Positions 62,554 through 64,000 of a stretch of DNA of 64,000 nucleotides are shown piece by piece. Made by a program: the position numbers and the translations under genes. The first letter of the stretch is position 1. Each line of letters begins with the position of its first letter. The DNA comes from Nigrospora sphaerica (lineage: Eukaryota > Ascomycota > Sordariomycetes > Amphisphaeriales > Apiosporaceae): positions 682,001 through 746,000 of the forward strand of contig JAGVVL010000015.1 of assembly GCA_018287875.1 (NCBI GenBank). The letters are read 5' to 3'. The notes below the pieces were generated by a model, which saw nothing but the letters and a program-made list of their open reading frames with translations, was not told where the DNA came from and did no database searches.

Positions 62554-64000
62554 GGTCGTCATCCGCGGCGTCCAGCAATGCGACGGCTTCTCTTCTCTCC
62601 CACGCGCGCAAACGTCGAGGTCAAGGGGATGCAGAAGAAGGAAAAAGCATCCGGCAACGGGCGCCGGGGACGAGAGAAGGGAAAAAGGGTTTGCCGTTGG
62701 TGTGCCCAGGGACGGGCGGGACGGTCTTGTGTTTCCAGTTGGCTAGGTACTGACCGTCCTTGTACCTTATCGAGCAGCAGCAGCACCGAGGGCGGCACGC
62801 ATCGCTGCAGATCGGACGATGACTTTTGGACTAGCCAGCTCCGGGAGGCTCGGCTTTGCAGGTAGCACGACAACACGCGACGACCCGACCCCAGCCCCGA
62901 AAGCCCACCAGCCAGCCTCTCGATGGGTTACAGAATGCGATGGACGCTGACGGATTATGGCATTCTGCGCCTGCACCGGCCGGGGCTGGGCGGCGCTCGG
63001 CGGCTGGACGACTGGGATTTGCGAAGCTTTAGCGCTGCGGATGCCGAGTGATGAGTGGCCCTGCCCGTTCAACCATGATCGCAGCCCTGTCGACCGCGAT
63101 CACCCAGCGGCATTGGCGTCATTTGGCCAAGGTTCACCAAGTGTCTGGCAGTGTTTTATTTCCCGCACTTGCCCACATGCACCACCCACTGGCTCCACAC
63201 ACGTACCCGAAGGGGCCGCCAAATGGGGCACCGGCATATCCATACATGGCAGTACTCCGTACGGGAAACCTCGCTGCATGTGCAATGGCATGAAAAAACC
63301 GACGTCTGAATACCAGCAAACCTGCCTGGGCCGTGTAGGCGAAATGGCACTTTTTAGGTGTTGAAAGTGCCTAAAGCAAGTGCCTACGATATGCTCCTGC
63401 GGTTTCGTGGGCCAATGGGACCGGCGCACATGGAACATCCGTCGTGAGCCATGGACGCCTCGGGCTGGATCCTACTCAGAGCCTGCTCGTCTTGCCCAAG
63501 ACACGTGCCACCAGACTGCGGCATCGGACGAAGCATGGTGCCCTACAGAAGACAGAAGGATCGAGTAGAGGCTGAACTCTTAGTACGGCTATCCTGACCT
63601 ATCTACATCTGCCTCATGTACGTACCTAGCCGCCTTCCACTCCTTGACTGGTAGCAGCTTCGGTACCCGGCACCGTGTGCGTGCATCTCCAGTGTCGCCG
63701 CTAGAAGTAAGCAGGTAGCATCCCATGCGCAAGTCTTATGGGGAAGACCGGCTGCTTTACTTGTTGTCCGATATGGAATACCACCCACCATTCCACAACT
63801 AGTTGCGCAATAGTAGCGCGAGGAGGAGGATTTGGGGAAGCGCGGGCGCTCGAGCCACACGAGCAATTGCCCCACTAAAAAGTCCAATCGAAACTTTTTC
63901 TTGTCCCGTCACCGTCGGCCAGCTCTGCTTCACTGCTAGAAGGGTTAACGACCTCCCGTCCGTATCCCCGTTGCCCGGAACTGCACCGACAGCACTTTCC
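62554..64000. other. Gene-free right end
   Basis: Upstream region of CWH43 with only short, mutually overlapping frames. No gene or RNA is recognised. Confidence 0.5.

Noticed and set aside
1..64000. CRISPR arrays, bacterial operons or insertion sequences
   Set aside because: Introns, tRNA intron and gene families show eukaryotic nuclear DNA; no such structures were seen.

Overview
The window reads as nuclear DNA of a filamentous ascomycete (Pezizomycotina, most likely a sordariomycete). Short GT-AG introns of about 50-110 nt with CTAAC/CTGAC-type branch sites interrupt many genes. Gene families typical of such fungi are present: two PTH11/rhodopsin-type membrane proteins, three 2EXR proteins, the iron regulator HapX, a Zn2Cys6 regulator, a UstYa-family protein and CWH43. 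Coding regions are clearly richer in GC than the long spacers. I resolved 19 protein genes and one intron-containing tRNA-Val(CAC), and rebuilt exon structures by joining GT-AG exons so that frame and family motifs agree.

Layout. 0-14 kb: a PTH11-like receptor/membrane protein (minus, 4 exons), a secreted alpha/beta hydrolase (plus, 2 exons) and a very large protein of unknown function (minus, 1801 residues). 14-18 kb is gene-free. 18-31 kb: three 2EXR genes (18.2, 20.2 and 29.8 kb) interspersed with hapX (minus), a COG2-type Golgi tethering subunit (plus), a DUF1772 membrane protein (plus) and a conserved fungal family gene carrying a one-base frame break. 31-41 kb: a basic disordered orphan, a PHBH-type FAD monooxygenase (minus), a 201-residue orphan with an FSFS motif, and a GH42 beta-galactosidase (plus). 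The tRNA lies at 41.6 kb. 44-46 kb: a second PTH11-like gene (minus, 6 exons).

48.6-51 kb is the most interesting part. A UstYa-family (DUF3328) gene with both HxxHC motifs is transcribed away from a gene for a secreted 145-residue protein whose C-terminal two thirds are four tandem 25-residue repeats centred on SIYEDPKTATLPY. A repeat-bearing secreted precursor next to a UstYa-type cyclising oxidase is the hallmark pair of the fungal dikaritin (ustiloxin/phomopsin-like) RiPP pathways. The repeats lack the Kex2 Lys-Arg sites found in the described precursors, so if this is a RiPP locus it is an unusual one. Farther right, beyond a 3 kb gene-free block, an NmrA-like reductase and a Zn2Cys6 regulator share a 650-bp divergent promoter at 54-58 kb and could be cluster partners. 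CWH43 (GPI-anchor ceramide remodelling, minus, 5 exons) at 59-62.5 kb is a housekeeping gene and probably marks the right border.

Product assignments come from recognising family motifs by eye; no database search was run. Intron boundaries rest on splice consensus and frame continuity, not transcript data.
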